The position numbers were made by a program, and so were the translations under genes. Source: Bacillota bacterium (GTDB lineage Bacteria; Bacillota; Negativicutes; Sporomusales; UBA7701). Taken from it: 64,000 nucleotides of DNA. The stretch lies in the NCBI GenBank assembly GCA_023415775.1, contig JAEZJM010000035.1:1-64000 (forward strand), read 5' to 3'. Of this stretch, positions 33,490 to 41,611 are shown piece after piece. The notes below the pieces were generated by a model, which was not told where the DNA came from, ran no database searches, and was given only the letters and a program-made list of their open reading frames with translations. Each line of letters opens with the position of its first letter. Positions within the stretch are counted from its first letter, which is position 1.

Positions 33490-34056
33490 ATGGCGCACGG
33501 ACACGACGACAAAAACAACAGCGTAACCAGGATCGCCATGAATCTGGCCGTCACCTGCTTCATCTCGGGCCTCATCATCGCCGGCACCTTCGCCATCACT
33601 GAGCCGGCGGCCGAAGCCCAGCGCGTCAAGGCGAAAAATGACGCCATGAAGGAACTGGTGAAGGACGCCGAGAGCTTCAAGGCTATCGACGGCAAGGACG
33701 GCTGGTACGCCGGCATCAAGGGCGGCAAGGCGATCGCTTATGTGGTGCCAGCCCAGGGCAAGGGCTACGCCGGCGTCATCCAGATGCTGGCCGCAGTGGC
33801 GCCCGACGGCAAAATTCTCGACTACAAAGTGCTCAAACACGCCGAGACCCCCGGCCTCGGCGACAAGATGACGGAACCGAAGTTCCGCAACCAGTTCGCC
33901 GGCAAAGTCGCCAAGGACATGGAAGTGGTCAAGGTTCCCACCGATAAGAATATCCAGGCCCTGACCGGCGCGACAATAACCTCCCGGGCCGTGACGAACG
34001 GCGTCCGGGAAGCAGCGGAAGCTGTCGCCGCCTACTCAGCCGGCCAGAAGAAGTGA
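33490..34056 (+). CDS. rnfG: Rnf electron-transport complex subunit G
   Basis: A membrane-anchored flavoprotein, 188 residues. One N-terminal helix (about residues 18-36) is followed by an outward FMN-binding domain. LTGATITS gives the covalent FMN attachment site, Thr162 in the S/T-G-A-T motif. GYAGVIQML and ETPGLGDKM are family hallmarks. It starts 5 nt after rnfD. Confidence 0.96.
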   Translation: MAHGHDDKNNSVTRIAMNLAVTCFISGLIIAGTFAITEPAAEAQRVKAKNDAMKELVKDAESFKAIDGKDGWYAGIKGGKAIAYVVPAQGKGYAGVIQMLAAVAPDGKILDYKVLKHAETPGLGDKMTEPKFRNQFAGKVAKDMEVVKVPTDKNIQALTGATITSRAVTNGVREAAEAVAAYSAGQKK

Positions 34057-34066
34057 GGTGAGCGGA

Positions 34067-34723
34067 ATGAATTACTGGGAGATATTCAAAAAAGGCATCT
34101 TTGAGATGAACCCCATCTTCCGCCTCGCGCTGAGCCTCTGTCCGGCCCTGGCGGTCACCTCCAACGTTTTCAACGCCCTCGGCATGGGGCTTGTGGTAAT
34201 GTTTGTCATCACCGCCAACAACGTCGTCGTCTCGCTGGTGCGGGACTACGTCAACCCCAAGGTGCGTGTGCCGGTGTTCATCACCATTATCGCCACCATC
34301 GTCACCCTCACCCAGCTCATCCTCGAAGGCTACTTCCCGGAGGTCAACAAAGAACTGGGCCTCTACCTGGAATTGGTCGTCGTGTTCGCCATCATCCTGG
34401 CGCGGGCGGAAGTTTTCGCGATGAAGAACACCGTGGTGCCGTCCTTCTTCGACGGCCTCGGCATGGGCGCCGGCTTCGCCGTGGCGATGGTCGCCATCGG
34501 CGCGATCCGCGAAATCCTCGGTCCGGGCACCTTTCTCGGCTATCCGGTGCTGCCCGCCGCCTACAACGGCCCATTGATCATGATCCTGGCCCCGGGCGCC
34601 TTCCTCGTCATCGGTCTGATGATTGGCATGTTCAACGTCATCGGCGAACACCAGGCGAAACAGGCGGAGCTAAAACGCAGAACGGCTGCGGCCGGGCTCG
34701 CCGTGCAAAGGAGTGAAGCCTAA
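34067..34723 (+). CDS. rnfE: Rnf electron-transport complex subunit E
   Basis: A 218-residue integral membrane subunit with six predicted helices, paralogous to rnfA and NqrD. It shows NPIFRLALSLCPALAVT at the first helix; this Cys belongs to the pair that binds an intramembrane iron centre with RnfA. GAGGTGAG precedes ATG 34067, while GTG 34058 lacks one. Its stop overlaps the rnfA start (TAATG). Confidence 0.95.
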   Translation: MNYWEIFKKGIFEMNPIFRLALSLCPALAVTSNVFNALGMGLVVMFVITANNVVVSLVRDYVNPKVRVPVFITIIATIVTLTQLILEGYFPEVNKELGLYLELVVVFAIILARAEVFAMKNTVVPSFFDGLGMGAGFAVAMVAIGAIREILGPGTFLGYPVLPAAYNGPLIMILAPGAFLVIGLMIGMFNVIGEHQAKQAELKRRTAAAGLAVQRSEA

Positions 34724-35304
34724 TGGCGGAATATTTTACCCTGTTCATGGGGGCGGTCATCGTCAACAACTTCGTGCTGACCCGCTTCCTGGGGCTATGT
34801 ATATTCTTCGGGGTTTCCAAGAGCCTGAGCGCCTCGGTCGGCATGGGCATGGCGGTTTCCTCCATCCTGACCGTCTCTTCGGCCCTGGCCTGGGTGGTCT
34901 ACAACTTCGTGCTCATCCCCTATAACCTCGTTTTCCTGAAAATCGTCGTTTTCGTCATCCTCATCGCCGGCTTCGTGCAGTTTCTCGAGATCGTCATCAA
35001 GCGCTTCTCGCCGGCCCTGTACGACATGTGGGGCATCTACCTCGTGCTGATCGCCACCAACTGTGTCGTCCTCGGTGTGCCGCTCATCAACGCCGCCGAA
35101 GGCTTCAACTTCATGAAGAGCGTCGTCAACGCCTTCGGGTCCGGCGTAGGCTTCGCGGTCGCCATCATCCTGATGGCCAGCCTGCGGGAAAAACTCCAGT
35201 ATGCCGACGTTCCCAAGTCTCTCCAAGGATTGGGCATCGCCTTCATACTGGCCGGGATGCTCGCCCTCTCCTTCCTGGGCTTCTCGGGCATGATACCGCT
35301 GTAG
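34723..35304 (+). CDS. rnfA: Rnf electron-transport complex subunit A
   Basis: A 193-residue integral membrane subunit with six helices, paralogue of RnfE with opposite topology. NNFVLTRFLGLCIFFGVSKS carries the first-helix Cys. IYLVLIATNCVVLGVPLIN is the second conserved block. It overlaps rnfE by one base, implying coupled translation. Confidence 0.96.
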   Translation: MAEYFTLFMGAVIVNNFVLTRFLGLCIFFGVSKSLSASVGMGMAVSSILTVSSALAWVVYNFVLIPYNLVFLKIVVFVILIAGFVQFLEIVIKRFSPALYDMWGIYLVLIATNCVVLGVPLINAAEGFNFMKSVVNAFGSGVGFAVAIILMASLREKLQYADVPKSLQGLGIAFILAGMLALSFLGFSGMIPL

Positions 35305-35328
35305 GCAAGCGGGAAAGGACGGATTAAA

Positions 35329-36222
35329 ATGGAACATGCGATAATTATTGTATTGATACTGACCGTTCTTGGGGCGGCCTTCGGCCTGATCCTCGCCTAC
35401 GCCAACAAGAAGCTGGCGCTGGAGGTCAATCCACTGATCCACGTGGTCGAAGACGTACTCCCCAAAGGGCAGTGCGGCGCCTGCGGCTATGCCGGCTGTA
35501 TGGCTTACGCCGAGGCGGTGGTGACAAAGCCCGAAGTGGCGCCGAACCTTTGCATCCCCGGCAAGGATGCCGTCGCCAAGCTGGTCGCCGAGCTGACCGG
35601 CAAAGCGGCGGAGGCGGTCGAGCCGCGCATCGCCCAGGTCAAGTGCGCCGGTTCGAACGAAAAGGCCGTCCGCAGCTTCGAATACGCTGGTGTCGACGAT
35701 TGCGTCGCCGCCAACCTGCTGTTCGGCGGCGCCAAAACCTGCAAATTCGGCTGCCTCGGCCTCGGCACCTGCGTGAAGGGTTGCCCGTTCGACGCCATGT
35801 CCATGAGCGAGGCCGGCCTGCCGGTCATCGACGCCGAGAAATGCACCGGCTGCGGCAAGTGCGAGACGGTGTGCCCCAAAAAGGTCATCGCCATGATGCC
35901 GCTGACCGCCCACGTGCGGGTCAACTGCAACTCGCGCGACAAGGGCCAGGTGGCCCGCAAGGCCTGCAGCGCGGCCTGCATCGCCTGTACGCTGTGCGTC
36001 CGCGAGTGCCCCTACCAGGCCGTCAAGGTGGAGAACAACCTGGCGGTCGTCGACAGCGCCGTGTGTGTGGCCAACAACTGCGCCGACGCAAAATGCCTCG
36101 CCAAGTGCCCGACCAAAGCCATCCGGCCGGCGATCCTCGGCATCGTCCCCGGCACCGAGAACCAGGCCGCCGTCGAGCGCATCTGCCCGTCGTGCGTGAA
36201 AACAAATACCGTCGCCGGATAA
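35329..36222 (+). CDS. rnfB: Rnf electron-transport complex subunit B
   Basis: The ferredoxin-accepting subunit, 297 residues. An N-terminal membrane helix (about residues 2-22) is followed by the four-Cys Fe-S domain (CGACGYAGC ... C), then several ferredoxin-type [4Fe-4S] motifs, including CTGCGKCETVCPKK and CIACTLCVRECPYQ, and a final one reading CVANNCADAKCLAKCP. It ends the rnf operon, and a strong terminator follows. AAAGGAC is the weak ribosome site. Confidence 0.96.
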   Translation: MEHAIIIVLILTVLGAAFGLILAYANKKLALEVNPLIHVVEDVLPKGQCGACGYAGCMAYAEAVVTKPEVAPNLCIPGKDAVAKLVAELTGKAAEAVEPRIAQVKCAGSNEKAVRSFEYAGVDDCVAANLLFGGAKTCKFGCLGLGTCVKGCPFDAMSMSEAGLPVIDAEKCTGCGKCETVCPKKVIAMMPLTAHVRVNCNSRDKGQVARKACSAACIACTLCVRECPYQAVKVENNLAVVDSAVCVANNCADAKCLAKCPTKAIRPAILGIVPGTENQAAVERICPSCVKTNTVAG

Positions 36223-36248
36223 AATTAAGATTGTCGCTAAAGAAGAAG

Positions 36249-36274
36249 GAGGAGACGCAAGTCTCCTCTTTTTT
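36249..36274 (+). terminator. Terminator of the rnf operon
   Basis: GAGGAGAC (36249-36256), loop GCAA, GTCTCCTC (36261-36268), then six T's. The stem is nearly identical to the hairpin at 36750-36777. Confidence 0.9.
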
Positions 36275-36376
36275 ATGCGCGCGTTTTTATGAATCTGCGC
36301 TGCCGGCCCGAACCAATTATGCAGATTTTACATATTATGTTACTGATGAGGAGTTTATTCAAAAGGAGGTATTGCC

Positions 36377-36712
36377 GTGAGATATCGTAACCGGTTCTAT
36401 CCGCCGGAAATCGACGACTGGTGCGATTACGACTATAACGAGCGCCAGATATTCGTCGGCGCGTGTTACCCTTCGTGCTGCCCCAACCCGTACTGCTATC
36501 CCCGTTACTGCGAGCCGAGCACCAACTATGCCACCTGCTGCCCCAATCCCAACAGCAAATACAACGCCGCTTACTACTTCCCCAAACAAGCCACCGGGTG
36601 CACCCCCGGGGGCTCCGACTGCCGTCCATACGGCTGCAACCCGCGAGTGTGCAACCCGCGCGAGTGCAGCCCGCGCAGCTGCAGTCCGCGGACCTGCAGC
36701 CCCGCCGATTGA
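36377..36712 (+). CDS. Cysteine-rich repeat protein of unknown function
   Basis: A 111-residue protein with 15 Cys and many Pro, Tyr and Arg. The N-terminal half has two CCPNP motifs. The C-terminus is a tandem pentapeptide repeat of the form C-N/S-P-R-x (CNPRV, CNPRE, CSPRS, CSPRT, CSPAD). There is no signal peptide or membrane segment. AAAGGAGG lies 7 nt before the GTG start, so translation looks real. The composition recalls cross-linked spore coat proteins or metal-binding proteins; neither is shown. It stands alone between two similar hairpins. Confidence 0.7.
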   Translation: MRYRNRFYPPEIDDWCDYDYNERQIFVGACYPSCCPNPYCYPRYCEPSTNYATCCPNPNSKYNAAYYFPKQATGCTPGGSDCRPYGCNPRVCNPRECSPRSCSPRTCSPAD

Positions 36713-36749
36713 CCGCGGAACGCCAAGCGAGACAGTCCGAAACATAGCC

Positions 36750-36777
36750 GAAGGAGGAGACGGATGTCTCCTCCTTC
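36750..36777. terminator. Perfect 12-bp hairpin between convergent genes
   Basis: GAAGGAGGAGAC (36750-36761), loop GGAT, GTCTCCTCCTTC (36766-36777). There is no T-run on either strand. It lies between the Cys-rich gene (+) and the aldo/keto reductase gene (-), so it may act as a weak bidirectional terminator. Confidence 0.55.
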
Positions 36778-36782
36778 ATGGT

Positions 36783-37781
36783 TTACCTGTTTCTGAGGAG
36801 GAACTGCTCGTCCAGGTCCTCTTCCAGTCGGTCGGTGGCTCGCGGCGGGTTTACCGACAAGCGCGATATCTGTTCGCGCAGCTCGGGGGTCATCGCGAAG
36901 TCGGCCGCGGCCAGCGAAGTCTTGAGCTGCTCCAGGCTGCGGGCGCCGATGATCGGGGCGGTGACCGCCGGGTGCGAATTCGCCCAGGCGAGGGCGAGCT
37001 TGGCGGGGGATTCCCCTATTTCCCGGGCAAAGGCGGCGAACTTTTCGGCGGTCGCGAAGTACTGCGGGTCACTGTAGCGCCGGGTGTACTGTTTTTTGTC
37101 GAGGATGCGCCCCGCGGAGGGCTGCGAACCCTGCGAATACTTGCCGGTAAGCAGGCCTGCGGCCAGCGGGCTGTAGACGATGACTCCCAGCTTCTCGGCA
37201 GCCGCCAGCGGCAGGATTTCCACCTCTGCCTGCCTTTTCACAAGGTTGTACATCGGTTCGATGCATTCGAACCGCGCCAGACCTTTGTGCTCGGAGATGC
37301 CCAGCGCCTTGGTGATTTGCCAGGCGGCCCAGTTGCTCACACCGAGATAGACGATCTTGCCCTGACGGACGAGGTCGTCGAGCGCCCGCAGCGTCTCGTC
37401 CATAGGGGTGAACGGATCGAAGTGGTGGACGAAATAAATATCGATCCGGTCGGTGCCGAGGCGGGCGAGGCTGCGTTCGACCGCCTGCATGATGTGTCGC
37501 CGGGACGCCCCGAGTTCATTTACGTCCTTGCCGGTCCGTTGCGACACTTTGCTGGTTATGACGATGTCGTTGCGGCACTCGCGGCAGAGTCTGCCGAGGA
37601 TTTCCTCCGCCCGGCCGCCGCCGTAGTTGTTGGCGCAATCGAAAAAGTTGACGCCGGCGTCGCGGCAGGCTTTGAACATCAGCGCCGCTTCCGTCTCGTC
37701 GGTTTCCGTCCCGAAGGACATCGTGCCGAAGCACAGTTCGGATACGAGGACGCCCGTTCTTCCCAGGAGTTTGTACTTCAC
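36783..37781 (-). CDS. Aldo/keto reductase
   Basis: An NAD(P)H-dependent reductase of carbonyl compounds, 332 residues, TIM barrel. Catalytic tetrad candidates: Asp in FDCANNYGGG, Tyr in the same motif, Lys in ITSKVS and His in YFVHHFD. The C-terminal PIIGARSLEQLKTSLAA binds the cofactor phosphate in the family. The GTG start follows AAGGAGG. It lies 57 bp after the ABC permease gene on the same strand and probably shares its promoter. Substrate unknown. Confidence 0.92.
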   Translation of the reverse strand: MKYKLLGRTGVLVSELCFGTMSFGTETDETEAALMFKACRDAGVNFFDCANNYGGGRAEEILGRLCRECRNDIVITSKVSQRTGKDVNELGASRRHIMQAVERSLARLGTDRIDIYFVHHFDPFTPMDETLRALDDLVRQGKIVYLGVSNWAAWQITKALGISEHKGLARFECIEPMYNLVKRQAEVEILPLAAAEKLGVIVYSPLAAGLLTGKYSQGSQPSAGRILDKKQYTRRYSDPQYFATAEKFAAFAREIGESPAKLALAWANSHPAVTAPIIGARSLEQLKTSLAAADFAMTPELREQISRLSVNPPRATDRLEEDLDEQFLLRNR

Positions 37782-37838
37782 AGCGATGCCTCCTTGTGTT
37801 TATGTGGCGGACAGGCTCTTGCGGGGAGCCGGTGGCCT

Positions 37839-38588
37839 TCAGTTTATCAGCCGTTTTTCCATCAGTCTGAGCGGCGCGGGCAGTACGAGGGCGCCGATGG
37901 CGGCGAGGAAGCCGACATGGAGCCACAGGCCGGCCGTTGCCTGGCCGAGGGCGAGGGCCCGGCAGACCTCGACGCTGTGGTAGAGGGGATTGAGATAGTT
38001 GGCCGCCTGCACCCAGGCGGGCAGGGCGCTGACCGGAAAGTACAGGCCGCCGAAGAGGAAGAAGGGGAGGACAGCCAAGGTGACATAGTAGTTGAGGTAG
38101 TCGATGTTGCTGATGTAGGCGGTGTACCACATCGCCAGGGCGGCGAAAACAGCTCCCTGCAAGGCGAGCAGCAAGGGGATGGCCAGAGCCTGCGGCGAGC
38201 GGATCAGGCCGAGGGCGGCGACGACGGCGAGGATGACGGTGCCGAACAGGGCGCTTTTCAGCGTGCCATAGAGCAGTTCGCCAAGGATGACGTCGCGGGC
38301 GGTGACCGGCCCGGACAGCATCGCCAGGAAGGTTTTCTGGTAGTGGAGGCGGACGAAGGTGCCGTAGGAGCACTCGAAGGTGGCGGCGTACATGGCCGAC
38401 AGGTTCACCATGCCGGGGGCGAGGAATTCGAGGTAGCTCATGCCCTCGATTTCCTGGACGAGGGCGCCCATGCCGAAGCCGAACGCCGCCAGGTAAAGCA
38501 GCGGTTCGATGACATTGAACATCGCGCTGTGCTGCCAGGTGCGACCGAAAACCCGCAGATGGCGGTTCAATACTTTCAGTGCGCCCAT
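37839..38588 (-). CDS. ABC-2-type transporter permease (NodJ-like)
   Basis: A 249-residue membrane protein with six hydrophobic segments, of the ABC-2 exporter family. Conserved features include YLEFLAPGMVNLSAMYAATFE and, near the end, NYLNPLYHSVEVCRALALG. The start ATG overlaps the ATPase stop (TGATG). With the NodI-like ATPase it would form an exporter for a small lipid, drug or glycan; the substrate cannot be told. Confidence 0.88.
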   Translation of the reverse strand: MGALKVLNRHLRVFGRTWQHSAMFNVIEPLLYLAAFGFGMGALVQEIEGMSYLEFLAPGMVNLSAMYAATFECSYGTFVRLHYQKTFLAMLSGPVTARDVILGELLYGTLKSALFGTVILAVVAALGLIRSPQALAIPLLLALQGAVFAALAMWYTAYISNIDYLNYYVTLAVLPFFLFGGLYFPVSALPAWVQAANYLNPLYHSVEVCRALALGQATAGLWLHVGFLAAIGALVLPAPLRLMEKRLIN

Positions 38589-39514
38589 CAGTCTCCCTCT
38601 CCTTTGCCGGTGAGTTTGAGGAACACATCCTCAAGGTTGGCCGGACGCAGCAAGCAGGCGTGGGGAGGCAGTCCCCAGCTTCCCAGGCGGCTCCACAGTT
38701 CCTCGCCGTCGACGGCGTAGAGGAAGAGGCCGTCGACGACCTGGAGGACTTCCCCGCCGGCGGACGTAACCTTGTCGGCCAGACTCGGCGGCACCTGCTC
38801 CAGGGGCACGAGCACTTCGATGGCCCAGGGCAGGGTGTGGCGCTCGATAAGCTGGCGCGGGCTGCCTTCGGCGAGGATGGCGCCTTCGTGCATGACGAGC
38901 AGGCGGTCGCACAGCTGGGTGGCTTCCTCCATATAGTGGGTGGTGAGGATGAGGGTCACGCCTTCGGCTTTGAGGGTGCGGAGCTTCTGCCAGACGAGAT
39001 GGCGGGCCTGCGGGTCGAGGCCGGTGGTCGGCTCGTCGAGGACCACCAGCCGGGGGCGGTTGATGAGGGCGCGGGCGATGACCAGCCGGCGCTTGAGACC
39101 GCCGGACAGCTCATCCACCCGGGCGTGCGTTTTATCCTCGAGGCCCATGAAGGCGAGCAGCTCGCGGGCCCGCTCCCCGGCTTCGCGGCGGCGCAGGCCG
39201 AATAGGCCGCCGTAAACCTCGAGATTTTCGGCCACGGTCAGGTCGGGGTCGAGGTTGTCCTCCTGGGGGACGACGCCGATAAGGCTTTTGATATCGGGGG
39301 GCGTCAGGCGGACAGGACGGCCGAAGACGGTCAGCCGGCCTTCGTCGACGGTGGACAGGCCGTAGATCATTCGCATGGTGGTCGATTTGCCCGCGCCGTT
39401 GTGACCGAGGAAGCCGCAGCATTCGCCCTCGGTGATGGCGAACGATATGCCTTTGAGCGCTCTGAAGTCGCCGTAGCATTTGCCGAGGTTCTCGGCGGTG
39501 ACTACATTGTTCAC
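38588..39514 (-). CDS. ABC transporter ATP-binding protein (NodI/DrrA-like)
   Basis: A 308-residue ATPase with Walker A GHNGAGKST, Q-loop VVPQEDNLDPDL, signature LSGGLKRR, Walker B LVVLDEPTTGLD and the H-loop TTHYMEEA. The C-terminal 80 residues form the extra domain usual in drug- or oligosaccharide-export ATPases. Promoter and upstream terminator are visible on the minus strand. Forms an operon with the permease and the aldo/keto reductase. Confidence 0.93.
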   Translation of the reverse strand: MNNVVTAENLGKCYGDFRALKGISFAITEGECCGFLGHNGAGKSTTMRMIYGLSTVDEGRLTVFGRPVRLTPPDIKSLIGVVPQEDNLDPDLTVAENLEVYGGLFGLRRREAGERARELLAFMGLEDKTHARVDELSGGLKRRLVIARALINRPRLVVLDEPTTGLDPQARHLVWQKLRTLKAEGVTLILTTHYMEEATQLCDRLLVMHEGAILAEGSPRQLIERHTLPWAIEVLVPLEQVPPSLADKVTSAGGEVLQVVDGLFLYAVDGEELWSRLGSWGLPPHACLLRPANLEDVFLKLTGKGEGD

Positions 39515-39565
39515 AGGGATCCTCCGCTTGGGGGGGCCGGCTGGCCGCCGGCCTGTTTCGAAAGC

Positions 39566-39594
39566 ATTATACCACCGCCGGCGGGGAAATGCAA
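39566..39594 (-). promoter_or_regulatory. Promoter of the ABC exporter operon
   Basis: Read on the minus strand: TTGCAT (39594-39589), a 17-bp spacer and a perfect TATAAT (39571-39566), about 50 nt before the ATPase start. Confidence 0.65.
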
Positions 39595-39613
39595 AAATTT
39601 GGTTGCGGGAATG

Positions 39614-39639
39614 AAAAAGCCTGCACGCGGGGTGCAGGC
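39614..39639 (-). terminator. Minus-strand terminator upstream of the ABC operon promoter
   Basis: On the minus strand GCCTGCAC, loop CCCGC, GTGCAGGC, then TTTTT. It would shield the ABC promoter from antisense read-through out of the divergent region. Confidence 0.6.
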
Positions 39640-39738
39640 CTCGGCCTCATATCTTTTTTGCGGCGGTCAGCCCGCCGTTTGCAGCCTGAGGCGATTTACT
39701 ATACAATATTGGAAGAAAGACGGGACAGGGTGGGTAAG

Positions 39739-40119
39739 ATGCTGCTGACGAAGGCTGACAAATGGCTTATCGGTGTGCTGCTGGCGGTCTCGGCGGGCGG
39801 CATCGGACTCAATCTGGCGTTGCTTTCGCCCGCCGGCGCCCAGGAAGCTCAGGTTTACCGGGAAGGCAAGCTGGTGCAGTCGATCAGGCTGCGGCCCGGA
39901 TACCGCGAGGAGCTCAGGCTGGGCGGGACGGAGCGCTATAACCTTGTCGTGGCCGACGGCGGCCGGGTGATGATTTCCGAAGCCGACTGCCCGGACCAGC
40001 TGTGCGTGCGCACCGGCTGGGTAAGCGCCGCTCCGCAGCAGATCGTCTGCCTGCCGTACCGGGTGGTCGTTAAGGTGGTTTCAACCGCCCGGCCGGATGT
40101 GGACGATATCACGAAATGA
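39739..40119 (+). CDS. NusG domain II-containing protein
   Basis: A 126-residue protein: N-terminal membrane helix (about residues 8-30) and an extracytoplasmic NusG-II-type beta domain with the conserved Cys pattern SEADCPDQLC followed by IVCLP. Genes of this kind usually sit directly before a Gx transporter gene, as here, and are often near Rnf or FMN-transferase genes in Firmicutes (recalled context). The ATG at 39739 is preferred over upstream in-frame codons; AGGGTGGG precedes it. Function unknown. Confidence 0.82.
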   Translation: MLLTKADKWLIGVLLAVSAGGIGLNLALLSPAGAQEAQVYREGKLVQSIRLRPGYREELRLGGTERYNLVVADGGRVMISEADCPDQLCVRTGWVSAAPQQIVCLPYRVVVKVVSTARPDVDDITK

Positions 40120-40133
40120 GAGGGCGGCTGACT

Positions 40134-40643
40134 ATGACTGATACACGTCGCCTCATAATTCTCGGCCTGTTCGTCGCTGTCGCCGGCGTGCTTCACGCCG
40201 TCGAGGCGCGGCTGCCGCTGCCGGTGCCTGTTCCCGGGGTGAAGCTCGGCCTCGCCAACATCGTATCGCTGGTCGTCATCGAGCTGTACGGCTGGCGGGC
40301 GGCGCTCGCCGTGGCCGTGGCGCGGGTCGTTCTCGGCTCGCTGCTGGGCGGCGCCTTCCTGGGGCCGTCGTTCGCCCTCGGCCTCAGCGGCGCGGCGGCC
40401 AGCACCCTGGCGATGGCCTACGCCCATGCCCGCTGGCGGCCGGCGCTGTCGTTGGTCGGGGTGAGCGTGCTCGGCGCCGCCGTCCACAACCTCGCCCAGA
40501 TCGCCGTCGCCGCCCTGCTGGTGGCTAGCGCCGCCATTTTCTGGTATCTGCCCTACCTTGCGCTGTTCGCGCTGCCGACCGGCCTGGCGACCGGCTTTAC
40601 CGCCGCCTATTTCCTGGCGAGGCTGCCCCGCACCGGCGGCTAG
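40134..40643 (+). CDS. Gx transporter-family membrane protein
   Basis: A 169-residue polytopic protein with five or six hydrophobic segments, of the Gx/Hpre_diP_synt_I family (often mis-named heptaprenyl diphosphate synthase component I). PVPGVKLGLANIV and the Gly-rich LLGGAFLGPSFALGLSGA are typical and resemble S components of energy-coupling-factor importers. ATG 40116 overlaps the previous stop (ATGA) but lacks a ribosome site; ATG 40134 follows GAGGGCGG. The substrate is not known. Confidence 0.85.
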   Translation: MTDTRRLIILGLFVAVAGVLHAVEARLPLPVPVPGVKLGLANIVSLVVIELYGWRAALAVAVARVVLGSLLGGAFLGPSFALGLSGAAASTLAMAYAHARWRPALSLVGVSVLGAAVHNLAQIAVAALLVASAAIFWYLPYLALFALPTGLATGFTAAYFLARLPRTGG

Positions 40644-40667
40644 AAAACTTCGTCCTGCCGCAAGGAG

Positions 40668-40695
40668 TTGACACCTAGCTTGTAGAAGATATACT
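40668..40695 (+). promoter_or_regulatory. Promoter of the DUF4321 gene
   Basis: Perfect TTGACA (40668-40673), a 16-bp spacer and TATACT (40690-40695). It may also drive the maf-radC-mre genes. Confidence 0.7.
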
Positions 40696-40735
40696 GAATA
40701 CTAAAAATGCCTTATCTGTCACGGGAGGTCGTATC

Positions 40736-41005
40736 GTGAGAAACGGAGCCGGCAAAAGTCTCGGGCTGATTGCCCTTTTCCTCGTTCTCGGTGCGATAAT
40801 CGGCGGCATTATCGGCGAACTTATCGCCGGTTTTCCCCTCGGCGGGGTCACCCCGTTCCTTGTGAAAACCTATCCTATCTTCGATCTGGCGCCAGTGACG
40901 GTCAATTTGTATGTCGCTAAATTCGTCGTCGAACTGTCTTTCCACCCCAACCTCGTCAGCCTGCTCGGCATGATCGGGGCGTATTTCCTCGTCCGACGGT
41001 TTTAG
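40736..41005 (+). CDS. DUF4321-family small membrane protein
   Basis: 89 residues with two hydrophobic segments: an N-terminal Gly-rich helix (LGLIALFLVLGAIIGGIIG) and a C-terminal one (LVSLLGMIGAYFLVRRF). The family occurs widely in Firmicutes just upstream of maf or mre genes, as here. Nothing is known of its role. The GTG start follows GGGAGG. Confidence 0.8.
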   Translation: MRNGAGKSLGLIALFLVLGAIIGGIIGELIAGFPLGGVTPFLVKTYPIFDLAPVTVNLYVAKFVVELSFHPNLVSLLGMIGAYFLVRRF

Positions 41006-41041
41006 GTATCAGTCCCGTAGCTAATCCAAAAGGAGGATTAC

Positions 41042-41611
41042 ATGGCGATTATCCTCGCCTCCGCCTCGCCGCGGCGGGAAGAACTGCTGCGGCAGGTGGG
41101 CTGCGCGTTCACCGTTATCACCAGTGAGGTTGAGGAAGACAACGACCGGGGGCTGCCCCCGGTCGAACTGGCTGTCGCCCACGCGCTGGACAAAGCCCGC
41201 GACGTGGCGTCGCGCGCACCCGACGACATCGTCGTCGGCGCCGACACCATCGTCGTCTTGGGCGGCCGGGTGTACGGCAAGCCCCGCGATATCGCCGACG
41301 CCCGCCGCATGCTGGCCGAGTTGGCCGGCAGGGAGCACCAGGTGATCACCGGCGTGGCGGTGGTAAAGGGCGGCGAGGCCTGGACCGATTTCGCCGTCAC
41401 CGCCGTCACCTTCCGCGCCTTCGGCCCGGAGACGCTTGAGCGTTACCTGGCCGGCGGCGAACCGCTGGGCAAGGCTGGAGCCTATGCCATCCAGGGCGCG
41501 GGCGCGCTTTTGGTCGAGGGCATCGCCGGCTGCTACGCCAACGTGGTGGGGCTGCCGCTCGTCACAGTCGACAAACTCTTACGCCGCGCGGTGGGAGTTG
41601 GTTTGCTATGA
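41042..41611 (+). CDS. maf: Maf-family nucleoside triphosphate pyrophosphatase
   Basis: Hydrolyses non-canonical or pyrimidine NTPs such as dTTP and UTP to the monophosphates. 189 residues with the N-terminal ASASPRREELL motif, the DDIVVGADTIVVL block and GKAGAYAIQG near the end. AAAGGAGG precedes the ATG. Its stop overlaps the radC start (ATGA). Confidence 0.95.
   Translation: MAIILASASPRREELLRQVGCAFTVITSEVEEDNDRGLPPVELAVAHALDKARDVASRAPDDIVVGADTIVVLGGRVYGKPRDIADARRMLAELAGREHQVITGVAVVKGGEAWTDFAVTAVTFRAFGPETLERYLAGGEPLGKAGAYAIQGAGALLVEGIAGCYANVVGLPLVTVDKLLRRAVGVGLL

Noticed and set aside
36750..36777. Hairpin as an insertion-sequence end
   Set aside because: No transposase, no target-site duplication, and the opposite hairpin is a normal terminator.
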